Assembly (NCBI GenBank): GCA_000231825.2
Contig: JH720353.1
Coordinates: forward strand, 181,993 to 245,992
Length of the DNA stretch: 64,000 bases
Direction of reading: 5' to 3'
Source of the DNA: Tetrahymena elliotti 4EA
Taxonomy: Eukaryota > Ciliophora > Oligohymenophorea > Hymenostomatida > Tetrahymenidae
Below the pieces are notes generated by a model. The model did no database searches and was not told the origin of the DNA. It saw only the letters and a program-made list of their open reading frames with translations. Position numbers and translations under genes: made by a program. Positions 13,132-27,300 of this stretch are shown one piece after another; positions within the stretch are counted from its first letter, which is position 1, and every line of letters begins with the position of its first letter.

Positions 13132-15323
13132 ATGAAAAAAATGCAGGTACAAGATTAGCAACTTAAAATTGAAAATTTAGCTTACACACAGTAAGAATAG
13201 AATTTGAAACAGACATAAATCGATTAACAAATTTGGAATCCTCATCAATCTACTGATATTGAAACTGCTAACACCACTTTAAAAAGCAATAACTTTAATA
13301 ATGGATAGAATTCTCCTAGCGGAATATAATTAGAGGCTTCTACAAGTTAAGTTATTCCATAGGAATTAGCCTAACAAAAAAATCATGTTATTGATATAGA
13401 ATAAAATAATTCTAAAGCTATTCATATAGATGTGAGAGATAGTAAAGGCGATTAATATTCACCTAACAGGAGTATTTTGTTGTTAAATAAAACATCTATT
13501 TTAAGTTCTTCTTAGTAAGTAAACACTGGAAGTATCGAAACAAATTCTCCAACTAGAAGTGTAAGATCATCCAAATCAAATCGGTCAAGCATACTGACAA
13601 TTAAGTCAACAAATAGTAACAGATCCTCTATTGAGTAAGAATTCAAACCTGGTAATGGTCTATATGAGAAAAAGAGAGCAAGATACTGCTATATTAAAAA
13701 TTGGGAAGACAAGCGTATTTAAGTAACATCAATATTTAATAATATTTATTCCAATATAAGTGAAAACCTTGTAAAGATTGCTAGTCAAAGTCATTAATTT
13801 ATAGATACATTCCATACATTTTTAAAGGAAACTTAAATTTAAATGGCTTAATTTGCTAAATCTCCAGTAACTTATCTCGGATAAGCATATACCTATTCAC
13901 CATAGATAAATAATGTCAGCTATCCTTCTATAAATAAAATATTTTAACAAATATCCAGTATTGAAAATACTTTAGGTAATAATTGCTCACAACTATCAGC
14001 TTACATAGATTAGAGCGTTATTCGTCCTTACCTGTTGTCTGATAAGAAAAATTTTACCTAAAAGTTTGAAGCATTCCTAACCACCTTGAAAGAAAAACAA
14101 GCTAGGTAAATATATACATTTTTTATTTATGATTTTCATTAAATTAGAATTTTAGAAAATCTTAATTAATTTTAAACAAGTAAAGACTTTATTTAAAAGT
14201 TTCTAAAATTAGCATAATAAAAATGATTTAAATTAAATTAAAGTCTGCTGATTGTTTTTACTTGACTATACAAAGCTATATTTTAAAAAGAGAGAAAATT
14301 GAATTTTTGGATTTACCAAATCTTTGTTATTTTATTGCAAAAAATATTAATCTGATAATTAATTACCATTGTCTTGATTTATTAGTTTTCAATATTTTTT
14401 GCTATTTGATCTGAACCATGAATAATATTTCTTTTATTAAATATAGGATTCATAAATTAGCTAAAATAGCAGTAAGTACATACGATGAATTTACAAACAG
14501 CTTTAAAGAAATGAATTAACTACAGCTGAAAGGAAAAGACTCAAAAAAGGATTTTTACTATCAAGAACTCTTATATATGCATCATGCAAATGAGCATTTT
14601 GAAAATTTAAGAGAGTTTGGTTTATATGTGTTTAGATTTGTGGAAGAGTTAGAACAGCTTCAATAAAACAGAATTAACAATATTAATCAAGCTCTTACAC
14701 TCTACATATAGAAAAGGTCCTAAATGATAGATGGCATAGAAAGCTCTAATTATATACTTGATATGCTAAATTAAGTCCAAGCTGATATGTAGAAAAATAT
14801 ATTAAATATTGAATAGCTATTATAGCCAGAGTAGGCCAATTATATTAAGAAATGTTATTCTAAAGAAGAAATAGATATGTAAATCTTAAAATAATTTGCT
14901 ATGGATTTTTAACTTAAAACTCCAGGAGAAAAGAATCTTGTAGTTAAGGAATTTACAGCTTAGCACATTGAAAAAGAAAACAACCCTAATAAGGAATGGA
15001 AAGATTGTTCTATCATTTTAACTGTAGATAATTATCTAATTATATCTCCTGGTTTGCTTGATTCATTTTCTAAACCATCATCTACAATATACTTACCATT
15101 TTCAAAGGCAACATTCAATAAGGAATAAATGGTTGTCACAATAGTTGAGACAACTAAAAAGCTATTCTGGAAATCTAAAAAATCTTATAATTTTAAAATT
15201 TAGCACGAGTTCGATGCAAATGAAATAACTTCCTTTTTATAAGACAACTCTCACGTATTCACTCAAAAAAATATAAATAACCCACCAGAGATAACAACTC
15301 TTGCAAAAAAGGAATTAAATTGA
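13132..15323 (+). CDS. Possible BAR/F-BAR plus PH-like protein
   Basis: Exons 13132-14105 and 14447-15323 (intron 341 nt) give 617 codons, 616 aa. Residues about 1-175 are disordered and rich in Ser, Asn and Gln. From about 180 to 480 the sequence is helical, beginning KKRARYCYIKNWEDKRIQV, with Asn, Leu and Glu-rich heptad-like segments, matching what an F-BAR or BAR membrane-curving dimer looks like. The C-terminal 130 residues alternate beta-like hydrophobic strings (CSIILTVDNYLIISPGLL, KKLFWKSKKSYNFKI), compatible with a PH-like fold. The coding structure is firm; the domain names are inference from pattern, not from a diagnostic motif. Alternative ATG codons exist at 13132 and 13141; the upstream one was taken. 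Confidence 0.6.
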
Positions 15324-16351
15324 GTCAGGTGCAAACGTATTATAATATAAATAAAAAAATATAATCTAATAGTACTTTAAATAACCAACAATATGTTATT
15401 AATTTAATCATAAAAAATATATAACATAATAATCTAATATTGATTAAAAAGAGTTATAAGTTTAACAAAATTATCATCAACAAACAAACCCAACAATAAA
15501 ATAACAGTAATAATAATTTAAGAAATAAAATTATGTAAATATTAAAATTATTAAATTTAATTTAAAAAGTATTTTAAATATATCTTAAGTATTCTAAAAC
15601 TTAACTAATATTGTTTAACAATAAATAATATAAAATTATTCTCAGATATTCAGTTTTAAGATTAAAACTATCAAAAATAATTATTTCATTCAAAAATTTC
15701 TAAAAAATAATCGTCAACCTAATTGAAGAGTAAAGTTATCAATAAAATCAAAAGTTTTTAATTTATTGAAAAAAAAGTAGATTTCCCTAAAAGTTAAGAA
15801 GAGCTAAAAAATAAGGAAATCATCTATCAATAAATTCAAATAAATATTTTATTAAGTTTATTAAAAAGAATGGATCACATAAAAAATCTTTTAAAATAAA
15901 ATTTAAAAAAAAACAAAACAAAATGTTAAGTAAAATATTTTTTTAATAAAAAAAATGTAAAAATATAAGATTTATTTGTAATTAATTAATATTTAAATAA
16001 ATCTACCTATCCACAAATTTGACTGGATGGTTGGCTCAGTTGTAAATATTCAAAAAATAGATTTTCTTAATTACAAAATTTTCTCACATTTTTCAAATAA
16101 GATTTTTGAAATGTTAAGAAAAATAGATTATTTCAATTCAAATACTTTATCAATTTTTTCTGAGATTTAAAAAATGTTAAAAATAAATATTAATATAAAA
16201 TTGGTTTAGTATATGCAATAAATATTAATTAGCTTATTTAGATATTATACCCTATTTTACATTTTTTAAATTAGTGACAATTAATTAGGGTGAAATGAGT
16301 GATTTTAACATTTTTGACTAAGTTGTTACTGATAAAAAGAATATATAAAAA
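15324..16351. other. Very AT-rich convergent intergenic
   Basis: Separates the convergent BAR/PH-like and MNS1 genes. It is made of aata-, aaca- and poly-A-type low complexity. Near 16028-16045 a short string (ggttggctcagttgtaaa) resembles a tRNA D-arm/A box but has no matching T arm. Confidence 0.6.
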
Positions 16352-18261
16352 TCACATAATTTTGAAATTAGAAGCATATCCAGTACGTTGAGCATATGGG
16401 TTTTAATTTTTTAAGAATTTAGTATCTTCTTTAGTTTATAATAAACCTTTAGGCATAAATCCAGCTAATTCGTCTAAATATTCTCTAAGTAATCTTTCCT
16501 TTTCTAATCTAATTAGCTCGTCTTTATAGCTCTTTAATTCTTCGTTCTTTCTAGCTTCTTCTAACTCTCTTTCTCTTTCTTCTCTATACATTTCTAACTT
16601 CTCTTACCATAATCTTTCGACCTAACAAGAAAATAAATTAAATATATTTTAAATATGCTCATAATTTTTTTTACTTCTTTTTTATGTTCTAATTCTTTCA
16701 TTCTACGTCTTTGAGCAGATAATTATTCTAGCTTTTCGTCCTAAGCATACTTTTCCATCATCCTTTCTCTGAATTATTATTCCATTCTTCTCTCTTCTGC
16801 AAGCTATCTTTCCTTATCATATTTATGTTGTCTTTCAGCATCTTAAAGCTCTTATTTAGTTCTTTTAAATAATAAAATCGTTAAGTAAGTTTCTTTTTTT
16901 GAATGTTTTAATATTTAAAATACCTTTCTCTCTTTTCTCTCTCTTCGCGATCTTTTCTACGTTCCTAAGCTTCAAATTCTTCTTTATAGAGCTCCATTCT
17001 AAGATCTTCAATAAGTTCCTTTTCTTTTCTTCTTCTTTCTTCTTCAGCTTTAAGTCTCTCAAAGATAACAGCTTTTTGTGCTTCTAATTCTTCTCTTTTC
17101 TTTTTGATTTCTTATTGCATTTGTTCTTTTTATTCAAAGAATTTCTTATATTTGGCATTTTCAAGTTATTCATTAACCTTTTCTTAAGCCTTTCTTTCAG
17201 CCTTTTCTTGAAGAGCTTCAACCATGTCTTGATAATTTCTCTTCTTTTTAAGCTTATCTTATTCATAGGCCCTAGTTTACAAATATTAATTTAGAAATTT
17301 TTAATAGTTAAAATATTTTAATCATTTATTCATAATAAAAATGCCTTGCTTATGTGATAAAAATGGAACTATCTATAAAAAGAACAAGAATTCCTTAGTA
17401 ATATCTGAATAAAATATAAAATAAAATGAGTTACATTTTATCTTCATTGATGATATTTTATACTATAGCATTAACTTAGTCTTTTTCTAATAAGTATTAT
17501 TGATGAGCTTCTTCAGCAGCTTGTTTCTTTTCAAGCATTTACTATTGTAAAACCTAGGATTTTGATAGAAAATAAATAAATAAATTAATCAGTGAATTGA
17601 AATTAATAGTGTTTTCAGCAAAAGTTGCAAAAAGACAAAGAGGAGATTATATATATATATTTGCTTTGCTATCTAATAATAAGTTAAACTTTTTGTTTCA
17701 AAAATTACATATTTTCCTTGCATTCTTTGCTCATTCAGAATTCTTTCTTTTTCAGCTTCATAACGCTTTTCCTCTTCACATTTTCTTAAAATATTTTCTT
17801 CAAGCTCTGCTTCTACTTTCTAATAATAATCAAAGAAATAATGAGTACATGATAGAATTAATTTTGTAATGCTGGCAGTTATACAAGATTCAAATGAGTA
17901 ATATAAACTCATTGTAAATCTTATAGATATTCAATAAGGATATTCTTATTACCCTGGTTTAAAATTGTCTTAATTAATTTTCAGCAATTTAACGAGTTCT
18001 TTCTTTGTTAACTTAAGCCATTCTAATCTTTTCTTTTAACAATTTTAATTCTTCAGATTCTGCATAAATTTTTTAAATTTCTCTTTATTTAGCTTCATCA
18101 TCAAGTTTTCTTCTTTAAAGCTCTCTAGCAAGAGCATCTTCAATTTCATGTCTCTAATAATGCTATTAATTGAAGTAAGTATCATTTGCAATAAATTAAC
18201 GTTGAGTAACAGCAGGATGTTATTATGAGTTATAACTAGCTTATGTTGCTCTTGGATACAT
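16352..18261 (-). CDS. MNS1: MNS1-like ciliary doublet-microtubule inner protein
   Basis: MNS1 is a coiled-coil protein bound inside axonemal doublet microtubules of motile cilia. Six exons (17953-18261, 17709-17819, 17435-17541, 16924-17271, 16675-16861, 16352-16621, minus strand) join to 444 codons, 443 aa; human MNS1 is 495 aa. Three conserved blocks identify it: RMAQVNKERTRQIAE near residue 90, LIEDLRMELYKEEFEA in the middle, and the C-terminal LAGFMPKGLLQTKED, which corresponds to the family LLGYLPKGVF region. The remainder is a continuous Glu/Arg/Lys/Gln coiled coil. The short N-terminal segment before the coil is Gln/Tyr-rich. CFAP45 and CFAP53 are related-looking coiled coils, but the C-terminal block favours MNS1. 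Confidence 0.85.
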
Positions 18262-19451
18262 TTTATCTTTTTGTATTGCTTTTTAATAATTATTCCTTAA
18301 TATTATAATAAATAATAATTTCAAAAAATTTAATGACTTAAGAATTCAATTTATTTATTTGATTTTAATCATGAATAATTATTTATTGTTTTTTTCTTCA
18401 TATAAATACATACTTATATAACATATTTTTTTTTCTTTGTTTCTTTCATTTATCTTTCAAAATATTGTATGTAAATTATTTAGATAACAAAAAAACAAAC
18501 TCTTTAGATAAATTGAACAAAAATTATTAATATTTATTAATCTTTTTATATCAAAAACTGAAGCTCTATTTCTTCATGCAAATAATATCCACTTATTTAT
18601 TCTTTCTTTGAAAGAATCACTTAAAAATAACTTTTTGTACTTCAAAACACATAAGCAGTTTCTTTTTATGATTTTGCTTGACTATTTTAAAATAATTATT
18701 TCATCAGACAAATATTTTTAATAATATTTTAAACTTAAAAAACTTCAAATCTGCTTTAATGGTCCAGGAAAACGTTTTGTAAATTAAAAATATTTTTAAA
18801 TTAAATTTTTATGTTTTTAATTAATTTTTTATCCAAAATGAACAAAGTAATACAGATTACAATTTATGTTATTAATGATAATATTTTTAATTAAAATGGT
18901 ATTATTTCAGTCAATAATTATTCAATAAATAGACAGTTATTAATAATTCATTAAATTAATTCCTAATTTTATTTCAAATTTTAAAAAAATAAAATATGTT
19001 ATTAAATTAAAACATATTTTTTATACTCATTTTTGTAGGGAGTAGTTCTTTAAATATTTTTTTAGGCTTAAAAATATTTAAATATGCTAATTTAGTTCAA
19101 TAAATATAACTTAGATTTAAGTAATCTTTAAAAATTTTTTTAAAACAATTAAAAAAAAATTTATGTTAAAACATAAGTAAGAAAGATGATTAGTTTAGTT
19201 AAGGAAAGGAAAGGAAGAATTATGTGAATTGATTATCACTAATAGATAAATTTGATATATGGCATATCCGAACAGATAGTTTTGATATTTACATCAGATT
19301 TTTATTTTGAATTTTTTACAATATTTTTAATTTAGGAAACAACTTTTGTGAATGAATATTTTTAATCTTTTTCTATATCCAAAAATTTTTTGCAGCTGAT
19401 TTCTAAAAAAATAGAGACTTTAGATTTTATTTGGTATGTTTTTATGTGAAA
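18262..19451. other. AT-rich intergenic
   Basis: Upstream of the minus-strand MNS1 gene and of tRNA-Arg. Long A and T runs; no gene recognised. Confidence 0.6.
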
Positions 19452-19523
19452 AGCCGAGTGGCGCAATGGTAGCGCAGCAGACTTCTAATCTGAAGGTTGT
19501 GGGTTCGAGTCCCACCTTGGTTG
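19452..19523 (+). tRNA. tRNA-Arg (anticodon TCT)
   Basis: 72-nt cloverleaf: acceptor AGCCGAG pairs with CTTGGTT (two G-T wobbles), D stem GCGC/GCGC, anticodon stem GCAGA/TCTGA with loop CTTCTAA (anticodon TCT, reads AGA), T stem GTGGG/CCCAC with TTCGAGT, discriminator G. The outermost anticodon-stem pair is G-A. The bases after the discriminator happen to be CCA. AGA is the dominant Arg codon in the neighbouring genes, which fits a needed tRNA. Confidence 0.92.
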
Positions 19524-20432
19524 CCATTTTATTTTTAAAATTATATTTGAACATACATAGAACACTAAAATTAAAAGAATAAAGCTAAGAATTACTGAAG
19601 CAATTAATTAATATGAAAGGTAAGTTATGGTTTACACTTTTAAAAGAAACAAAAATCCATTCTTTTACACTTCACAAAAACAAAAAAAAAACAAAAAGGG
19701 AAAAAATTCTTATATTATTTTTATTTGTTCTTAAAAAATTTTGTAATGATTCTTCCTCTTGAGTAATTTGTATCTAAATAAACGAAAATGTAATATTTTT
19801 GCTGATTAGGTCTTAAAAGTAAATTGATATTTGAAATGTATTTTTAGCCATTAAAAATTAAAGGTAAATTAATCTCTTTTGATTTGTAACATAAAACTCT
19901 TGTGTAATTAGAAAAAAATGTATTTCAAAAATAATAAGTTTAAATTTTAATTAAATGGTATCAATAAATAAGAAAATACAATATTTTTTATCTTGAATAG
20001 CTTGAAAAGCAATTAAATCTAATTAATTGTCATCATCATTAGTTAATAAAAATTACATAATTTTGTGTAGAGTGAGAGATTAGAAAATAAAATGGCAATT
20101 AGAAAAATTAAATTTTAAATGTTAATAATGTAATGAAATGTAATCAGTGAGAGTAAATTGTTAAAATAATGAACGATAGATTACTATGAATTACTTAATT
20201 TTAAGTAAAATATTAGAAAGAAAAGTCTCTATTGGGAAATTCCATCAATCAAAAATAAATTTGAAATATTAGCCTTAAAATTTTTACATAAAAATAAGTA
20301 ATTGATAAATTAATAATTTAATTTAACTTTTTAAGAAATTTAAGTGACTGATAGCTAAATTATCTATAGATGAAAAGTAACTAACCTCATCAATAAAAAA
20401 ATGATGTTTCCAATCAACATTTTCAATAAAAA
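19524..20432. other. AT-rich intergenic
   Basis: No gene seen between tRNA-Arg and the histidine-kinase-like gene; only AT-rich low complexity. Confidence 0.6.
19527..19530 (+). terminator. Pol III T-run after tRNA-Arg
   Basis: Four T, one A, then five more T directly downstream of the tRNA. Confidence 0.6.
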
Positions 20433-23279
20433 ATGAATAAATTTACATTGCGAATTAATGATGATAATATAGAATCATCATATTAAGCAAAGGAGAAGGA
20501 GCTCCTTAGGCACTAAGTCTTTTTGATAGCATTAATTTTTCAGATAGGTTTTTTGTTAAATTTCATTTCGCATGTCGCTTAAGGCATAGAAGCTATAGAA
20601 ATAGCTATTGACTTGTTAGTTAACTTAAGTCTCTTTAATTTAATTATTTTTAATAAAGTAAAATGTCTGAGAAAGTACCACCATTACGCTTTTGTGTTAA
20701 ACTAAGTAGTGATGGTTTCAGTAACATTTTACAACGTAATGTCCCAAAAAAACTATGAGGCTTAAGAGTACTCTGCTGAGTTTTAATATTTTTATTTGGG
20801 TGCAATATTGTATGGGCTAGTTTTAGGATATAGTTTTTTATTTAGATTAGTTATTTTAGTTATCACTACTTTTCTTTACTTAGGATTAGCTCTGTCGGAT
20901 AGCAAGAATTAGAAGCCTATAATAGCTGTTATTATTTTGAGTAACTTAATTCTTTACCTAAATAAAACGTACTAAGATGAAAAGGAGAAGCGACTCTTCT
21001 ATTTAGCAAATCAGAGTATTAGCTTTTGGAATAATATAATATAGAATGTATTACCTATCAATATGATAGTTGTAAAATATGATGAAGAATTCTCTAGAGT
21101 GAAGCTAGAAACATCGAATTCTATGACATAAAAGAATCTAGGGATTACAGATGATTAAAGCTTGCAAGATTTTTTAGAAAAAACTAAGTTAGAAATTCAA
21201 ACAAAAACTTCAAGCACCCATAACAGTGAAAGCACATTGCAAACTAATGGAAACAACAGCAATTTAAATGCTTCTAAATTTTAAGCTAACAATATCTAAT
21301 AAATGTAAATACAAAAAAACCTTACAAAATCAAAAACTTAATAATCACACACATTACCATAGATGGACCCGCAGGTTTTTTAAACTCCTTAAATAAAGCC
21401 TTCGAAAACGTAAAATTAGCAATCTCCTGGATAGACTTTTAGATAGAGTTTTACAAATAGCCCTAATTACAAAACTTACATGCAAGGTCATTCAAAATAA
21501 TTGACATTAAAAGAACTTGTAAAAGAAGAAATTTTACTCAAAATAAAAAGCTCAAAAAATAATTAGAGTGATTCAGAAAAAGAAAAATTTAACTCATAAA
21601 GACATTCTTTTATAAATCAAAATAATGATAAATATCAAATCTACAATGGTGAGTATCAAAAATCTATAAATAGTGAAATACAAAAATTTGGTTTGCGCAT
21701 TCATACTTTCACAATGGTAGGATACTATGCCCTTATCTGTTTTGAAAATGAAACATACAAGGAGAAGTATTCGAATTCCAAAACAAAATTTAAAGTTATG
21801 AAGTATTTTTTCAGGAGTACAATTTCCAAAAGTATTTCAAAATTGATTGCATTTAATGACATGATAGATTAATTTCTATTATCCTTCAAAACATTCAAAA
21901 AGATTACTTTTGAAAAAAGTTAATAAACATTACATAAATAGAGTTAGACAAACACCCCGAATGAAAATTTAAACTAATTTATCCCACCCTTTAAACAAAA
22001 TTAATTTGAAATGCAGTAGTCTTACCACAATAAATCTACAAATTATGATATACCCTCCTTAACTCATTTGAACAAAGAATTAAGAAATAATTTAGGTACA
22101 AAAAATATTTTCTTGTCTGATAACAATTTTGATGATGGAGTCCCTACTTAAAATAATACCATTGGTGATCGTTCAAAGTCAGCTTTAAATTTTGATAACA
22201 ACAAAGATAAAATAAGTATAAGCAAACTCAGTAATAGCCTTATTTTAAAACCATAAGATTTTTTGGCTCGTTTGAAAGATTAAATAGATGAAATAAAATT
22301 AAATTATTCTAACGTATTACATTTATTTGGAGAATAGAGGAGAATAGAATACATCATCAATGATATTTCAATCTAAGATTTTTTAAACAAAATTTTAAAA
22401 AAATTCAAGAGCACATTAAAACTATAAAAAATTAAGTTTTCATCTGCAGTCATAACATTCTTAGACGAAGAAAAAGATTTATTTATAAAGTAAGATGAAA
22501 GAAGGCTGTTTTAAATCGTTAGTAATTTAGTATAGAATGCAATCTAGTATAATAATTGTTGCATCACATCTGAGGATCATAGATTTATTAAAATAGAAGT
22601 TAGTAACTCTTAAACAGAACCTAATAACTTGCATTTTAAAATTACTAATTCTACTGAGTATCTCAAAGAGAGCCAGGTTTAATAAGAAAATTCAACATTT
22701 TCTGATCCTAATTGCTTGTATTTGAGTACAAGAAATGATTTAATGCTTCGCTTTTACAATATTTACAATTAATTCAAAATTGGATTGAGAACAACTAGAA
22801 AATTAATAAAATAAATTGGACCATTTGATAACTTAATCCTGCATAGAACCAATGAAGAATGCACAGTTTAATTTACAATTTATAAAGATCTAGAGATCCT
22901 AAAAAAAGATAAACAAATATCAGTTTCTAATAATTAAAAGAGCTAAATAAATAATAATTAAAACTTATTTTAAAATAAATAAAATACAGTAGCAAATAAT
23001 TTACTAAACTACCAATCCAACTAAACAGAAAATTAATTTATATCCACTAAATAAGCTTCAAAAATATTCAATAACAATCGTAATGAAACAATAATATAGC
23101 AAGATAAAATAATACAATTAGCTGATAATTCGCTTTCAAGCCATGACTACATTTAAGAATTAAGAAATCTGTCTGAATTCAATAGCGCTTTAGATTTCCA
23201 TAACTTCAAAACAAAATAAAATCTTTTCAAAGAAGAAAACCTAATTAATTTAAAATAAATACACTAAAATGCTTTGTGA
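20433..23279 (+). CDS. Multi-pass membrane protein with degenerate histidine-kinase module
   Basis: Single-exon frame of 949 codons (948 aa). Residues about 28-185 contain five or six hydrophobic segments (for example VFLIALIFQIGFLLNFI, YFYLGAILYGLVLGYSFLF, PIIAVIILSNLILYL). A long Asn/Ser/Gln linker follows. Near residue 455-480 the string FFRSTISKSISKLI sits where an H box would be (F-x-x-x-x-S-H-E-L-R) but has no histidine. Near residue 685-700 DERRLFQIVSNLVQNAI is a clear HATPase N box. The G1 box (DxGxG) is not visible, and near residue 778 KIGLRTTRKLI looks like a worn G2 box. There is no C-terminal receiver domain. Ciliates are known to carry many membrane hybrid histidine kinases; I infer this is a relative that has probably lost phosphotransfer. 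The Bergerat-fold call rests mainly on the N box. Confidence 0.72.
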
Positions 23280-24359
23280 AAACCCATGTAAATAGTAACC
23301 ATATTGTATTTTATTCAAATCAACCATCTACTAATTCTAAATAATGTAATTTAATTTAATTTTTTGTAAAATTCACGTTTTTAAACAATAATCATTTTAA
23401 TCATTTATTTGAAACCATTTGCTCACTTTATTTATTTATTTATTCAATCTTTTATTTTCTCATTTCAATAATCGCTTTCTTTGATAATTTTCTTATAATC
23501 TCATTTCAATCATTGTTTTCTTTGATACTTTTCATCATTTTATACTTCTAATGATATGATTTTGTTTGGATCTCTTTAATTATTCTCCAATCTATTCTTT
23601 AATGTATTTATGAAAATAAATGTAAATAGTAACCTTAGATTATTTTATTCAAAATATAGTCACTTATTTTAACTAAAAAAACCTAATTCATCATTTAATC
23701 TCAATAAAATTAAATTTTTTGTATGATTTGATTTTTTAAATGAATGAAAAAGATTTTATTTTTATATTTATTCTCATTCATAAATTTATTTTCCATTTCT
23801 ATTATTAATATTTTTAGAAGTATTTTTCTTAAATATAATTATTTTTTAAATAATAATCACAACTTCAAATTATTTTTAATCTTACTTAAAATATCATTTT
23901 AAAATTGCAAAAAATCTTCAAAAAATAGTTTAAAGACAAATGATTCTATATAAATAAAATTTTATTTACCAAAAAAAATAATTTTTTTATTTAATTTGTT
24001 GTATATCTAATATTAAATTAAAAAGTTTAGTCAATTAATTAACCCCAATTTTGATAAGATATCAAATTTATTGAGACAGTTTTTCAATTTATTTTAGTAG
24101 AAATTAAATTAATTTGAAGTGAATTGAATAACCAGATTTTAATAATTTAAAAGTATTTGTAGTAATTTAAATTGATAAAGAAATTAGAAGGAAATAAAAA
24201 AATAAATATTTTAATTGAATAAATAATTTTAACTGATTATTTAAGTTGTTTTGATACAAATTGATTGCATTTGGAAATTAATCTAAAATAAAGTACAACA
24301 AATAATAAATTAAACATTTTAGGTTTGAATTATTTTAAGAATTTATTTATGTAAAGGTT
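23280..24359. other. Intergenic with local repeats
   Basis: Convergent 3' flanks of the kinase-like and FAM136A-like genes. Apart from the two repeat families listed separately, only AT-rich sequence. Confidence 0.6.
23285..23655 (+). repeat. placeholder
   Basis: placeholder. Confidence 0.
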
Positions 24360-27300
24360 TCATTAGTAATAATCCATCTCTGTTTTAATTGTTCTTTTTA
24401 AATTATTAAATCTATTTAACATTTCATCATAACATTTAAAAGATTCATTCATGATATCTTTGGTACGTTTTTAAGCCTTTTCCAAGCAAGTGTTAAAGTC
24501 GAGATTGAATTCATCCATTTGCTTTTTTACATATTAATCAGCTTTGTCTATACCTGAATGGCATTTATGAATACATTAATTAACTTAAGTGGTGCTTTTA
24601 AATATATCATCATAGCAGTGGTTATACATGCATTTGTGAATTTTATAATCAAATGATAAATATTCTCTATTTAAAAATCTCTTGAAGTCATCAAGTTTCT
24701 TATTATATTCTCTAATAATATCACCAGCTATCATCTTTTCTTAATCAGTTAAAATAAAATCATCTGATTTGTTGAATAAATTTTGAGTATGGCTTTCAGG
24801 ATTCTTAATCCAGTATTCAAATTTCTGATGAGCTGAACTGAATTCCTTATCACGAGCTTATTGTTTAGTGTCTTGCTTAAATGACATTTTTTTAAACTGA
24901 AAAGACTAAAAAAAGATTAAATAATTTTGTAATTAAGTATTTTTATTAAAAATTAAATGGATATTTAATTATTTCTAGAAACTCATAATCTTCTAAAAAG
25001 CATATATATTTAATTCTGTTAAAATTAACTAATTTTACAACAAATTAATTCTATTTCAAAGAAAATTTAGTAATAAAAATATAGTTATTTTAAAATTTAT
25101 CTTTGAAGAGCTACAAATTCTACTTTGTGTTATTTTTATAAACTGAATAAAAAGTGGATCTCTAATAATTAGGTTATTTTCTTGCAACAATTTAATAAAA
25201 TAAGATCTAAATTTAGATCAAAAATAACTCTAATCTAAATTATTATGTTTTTGAGTAATAAATCTTTACAAAATTTTTTTAAAAATTAAAATTTATTCAC
25301 TATTCTTTTTTTCAAAATATAATTTTAGAGTTATCTACTTTTTCAATACTAAATTAAACAATAAATATTTTTGATTTTGATTGATAATATTTAGGCTAAT
25401 GCTCTGATAAAAAAATATCAATTAATTCTCATTTTTCAACAATCGTTTACCTATTTGCTATTTTTTAAATACTTTTTGTCAAATAATTTATCTCAATTTA
25501 CCCTTCAATTTATTTTTGGAAGCTTATTTGTTAAGATTAAAATTTTTTTTAGCTTTTCTAATAGCTTTTGATATGATTTTTTAATAATACTAAATATTAC
25601 TTTTTAAGCTATTTTTTTTTAAATTTCTACATAATGTTGTTTAAAATCATAATAAAGGGCTAACTAATTGCTCTTTGTATAAGTATTATTAAAATATAAA
25701 TAATTTTTATTAGTTAATCGAGTATATTTACAAAAATATTTCATTTTGGTAAATACTATATATAAATTTTAATTAAAATATTTAAAAATCAGTAATAATA
25801 TATCTCATCAATAAAAGAAATATCTTTGTATCAAAGTTATTAAAGAATTGAATTAAAAATACTGAACATCTATTTAGATATTTGTTTTTATCAAATTAAA
25901 ATTGTAAGTAACTTGATACCTTTTGTCTAGGAAAAAAATAAATTTACATAAAAAAAAAATGAGATGTTAACGAAAACTTAATAACAAAAAATATTTTGAT
26001 GATAATATGTTTTTAGATTTTTAGATTAAAAAGATTGATTTCTGATTAAAGTATATTTTCATGTCTTGAGGATACTGACTTTAGCTTGCAAATAAATAAT
26101 CTAAGAAATAACAAATTTGATAATAATTTAATAATTAAAAAGTTTTTATAATTTCGTAAATTTTTAATGATCTTGAAATTTTTGTTTGATTATTTGCTTG
26201 CTTGCTTGCCTATTTGTTATTATATATTTATAGTTACTAATTGACTCAAAATTCATTCAGAAATAAAGAGAAAAAACAAATTCAACTAATATGAATGACT
26301 AAATAATAGTTCTCATTCATTTATTTCAAATATGTTCACTCTTAAGTAGTTTGTTTAACTTTATTGACAATGATGATGATTATTATTTATGAATGCAAAT
26401 TAAGGTTTAATATTAAAAAAACAAAATCATTAAATAATAAAGAGAAAAAGCTAACAAATAATAATAATAATAAAAAGATTGTAAATTAAGAAGAGAATCA
26501 ATCAATCAATATTTCATAAACAACTAAAAAGTTTAACTTGTTTGGAAAAAAATATTTAGAAAGAAAGAAAGAAATAAATTAAATAAGATTGCAAAGCAAG
26601 TGATGTAATAGCCGCCTCTTGGTTATACATGGGAAGGAATTATAGATTTTCTTTAAATTCATTAGAGCATATTGAAGGCTCGGGAAGATTAATTTGATTA
26701 AGAAAAGGCAAAGTTTAATGTATAATAAATATTATTTGCAACATCATTCAATTTGTTTAAATTTTTAGAGGAGAAAGATTCTAAAGAATTCAACAAAATA
26801 ATATTTTATCAATAGAATATCATCTTATAAATACTTAAATTATTGTTATAGGTCAGGATTAATTTATTGGAATAAGAAGTATCAAGTTTAAAACTAATTA
26901 ATGAAACAATGAGCTAACGAATTTCAGAGCTAGAAGTTAGAGTTGGTGTGGAAAATCAACATTAAAAAATGTAAAAATAAGCTTTATTATTAGCATTGAG
27001 AACTTAATATTTACAGTTCTTAAAAATCATAGATTTACTTTTACAATCAAGAGATAAGCAAGTGTTTTTTTTATTATATTAGAAATAAACCTTTATAGCA
27101 TTCAAAGGAGGTTAAGCAAAGGCATCATTAAAGAGTCAAAAGTGATTAAGTGTAAAATTTTGGTAAAATAAATGAAGATTTTTCTGTAAATACTTCAGTA
27201 CTTCATAAATAAGCTAAGGCTACTGGAATGAGTTTTCATGTAGGAGGTGGATCATCTTCTGTCTCATTTTATCAAAATGGAAGTTAAGTCAATTAAGGGT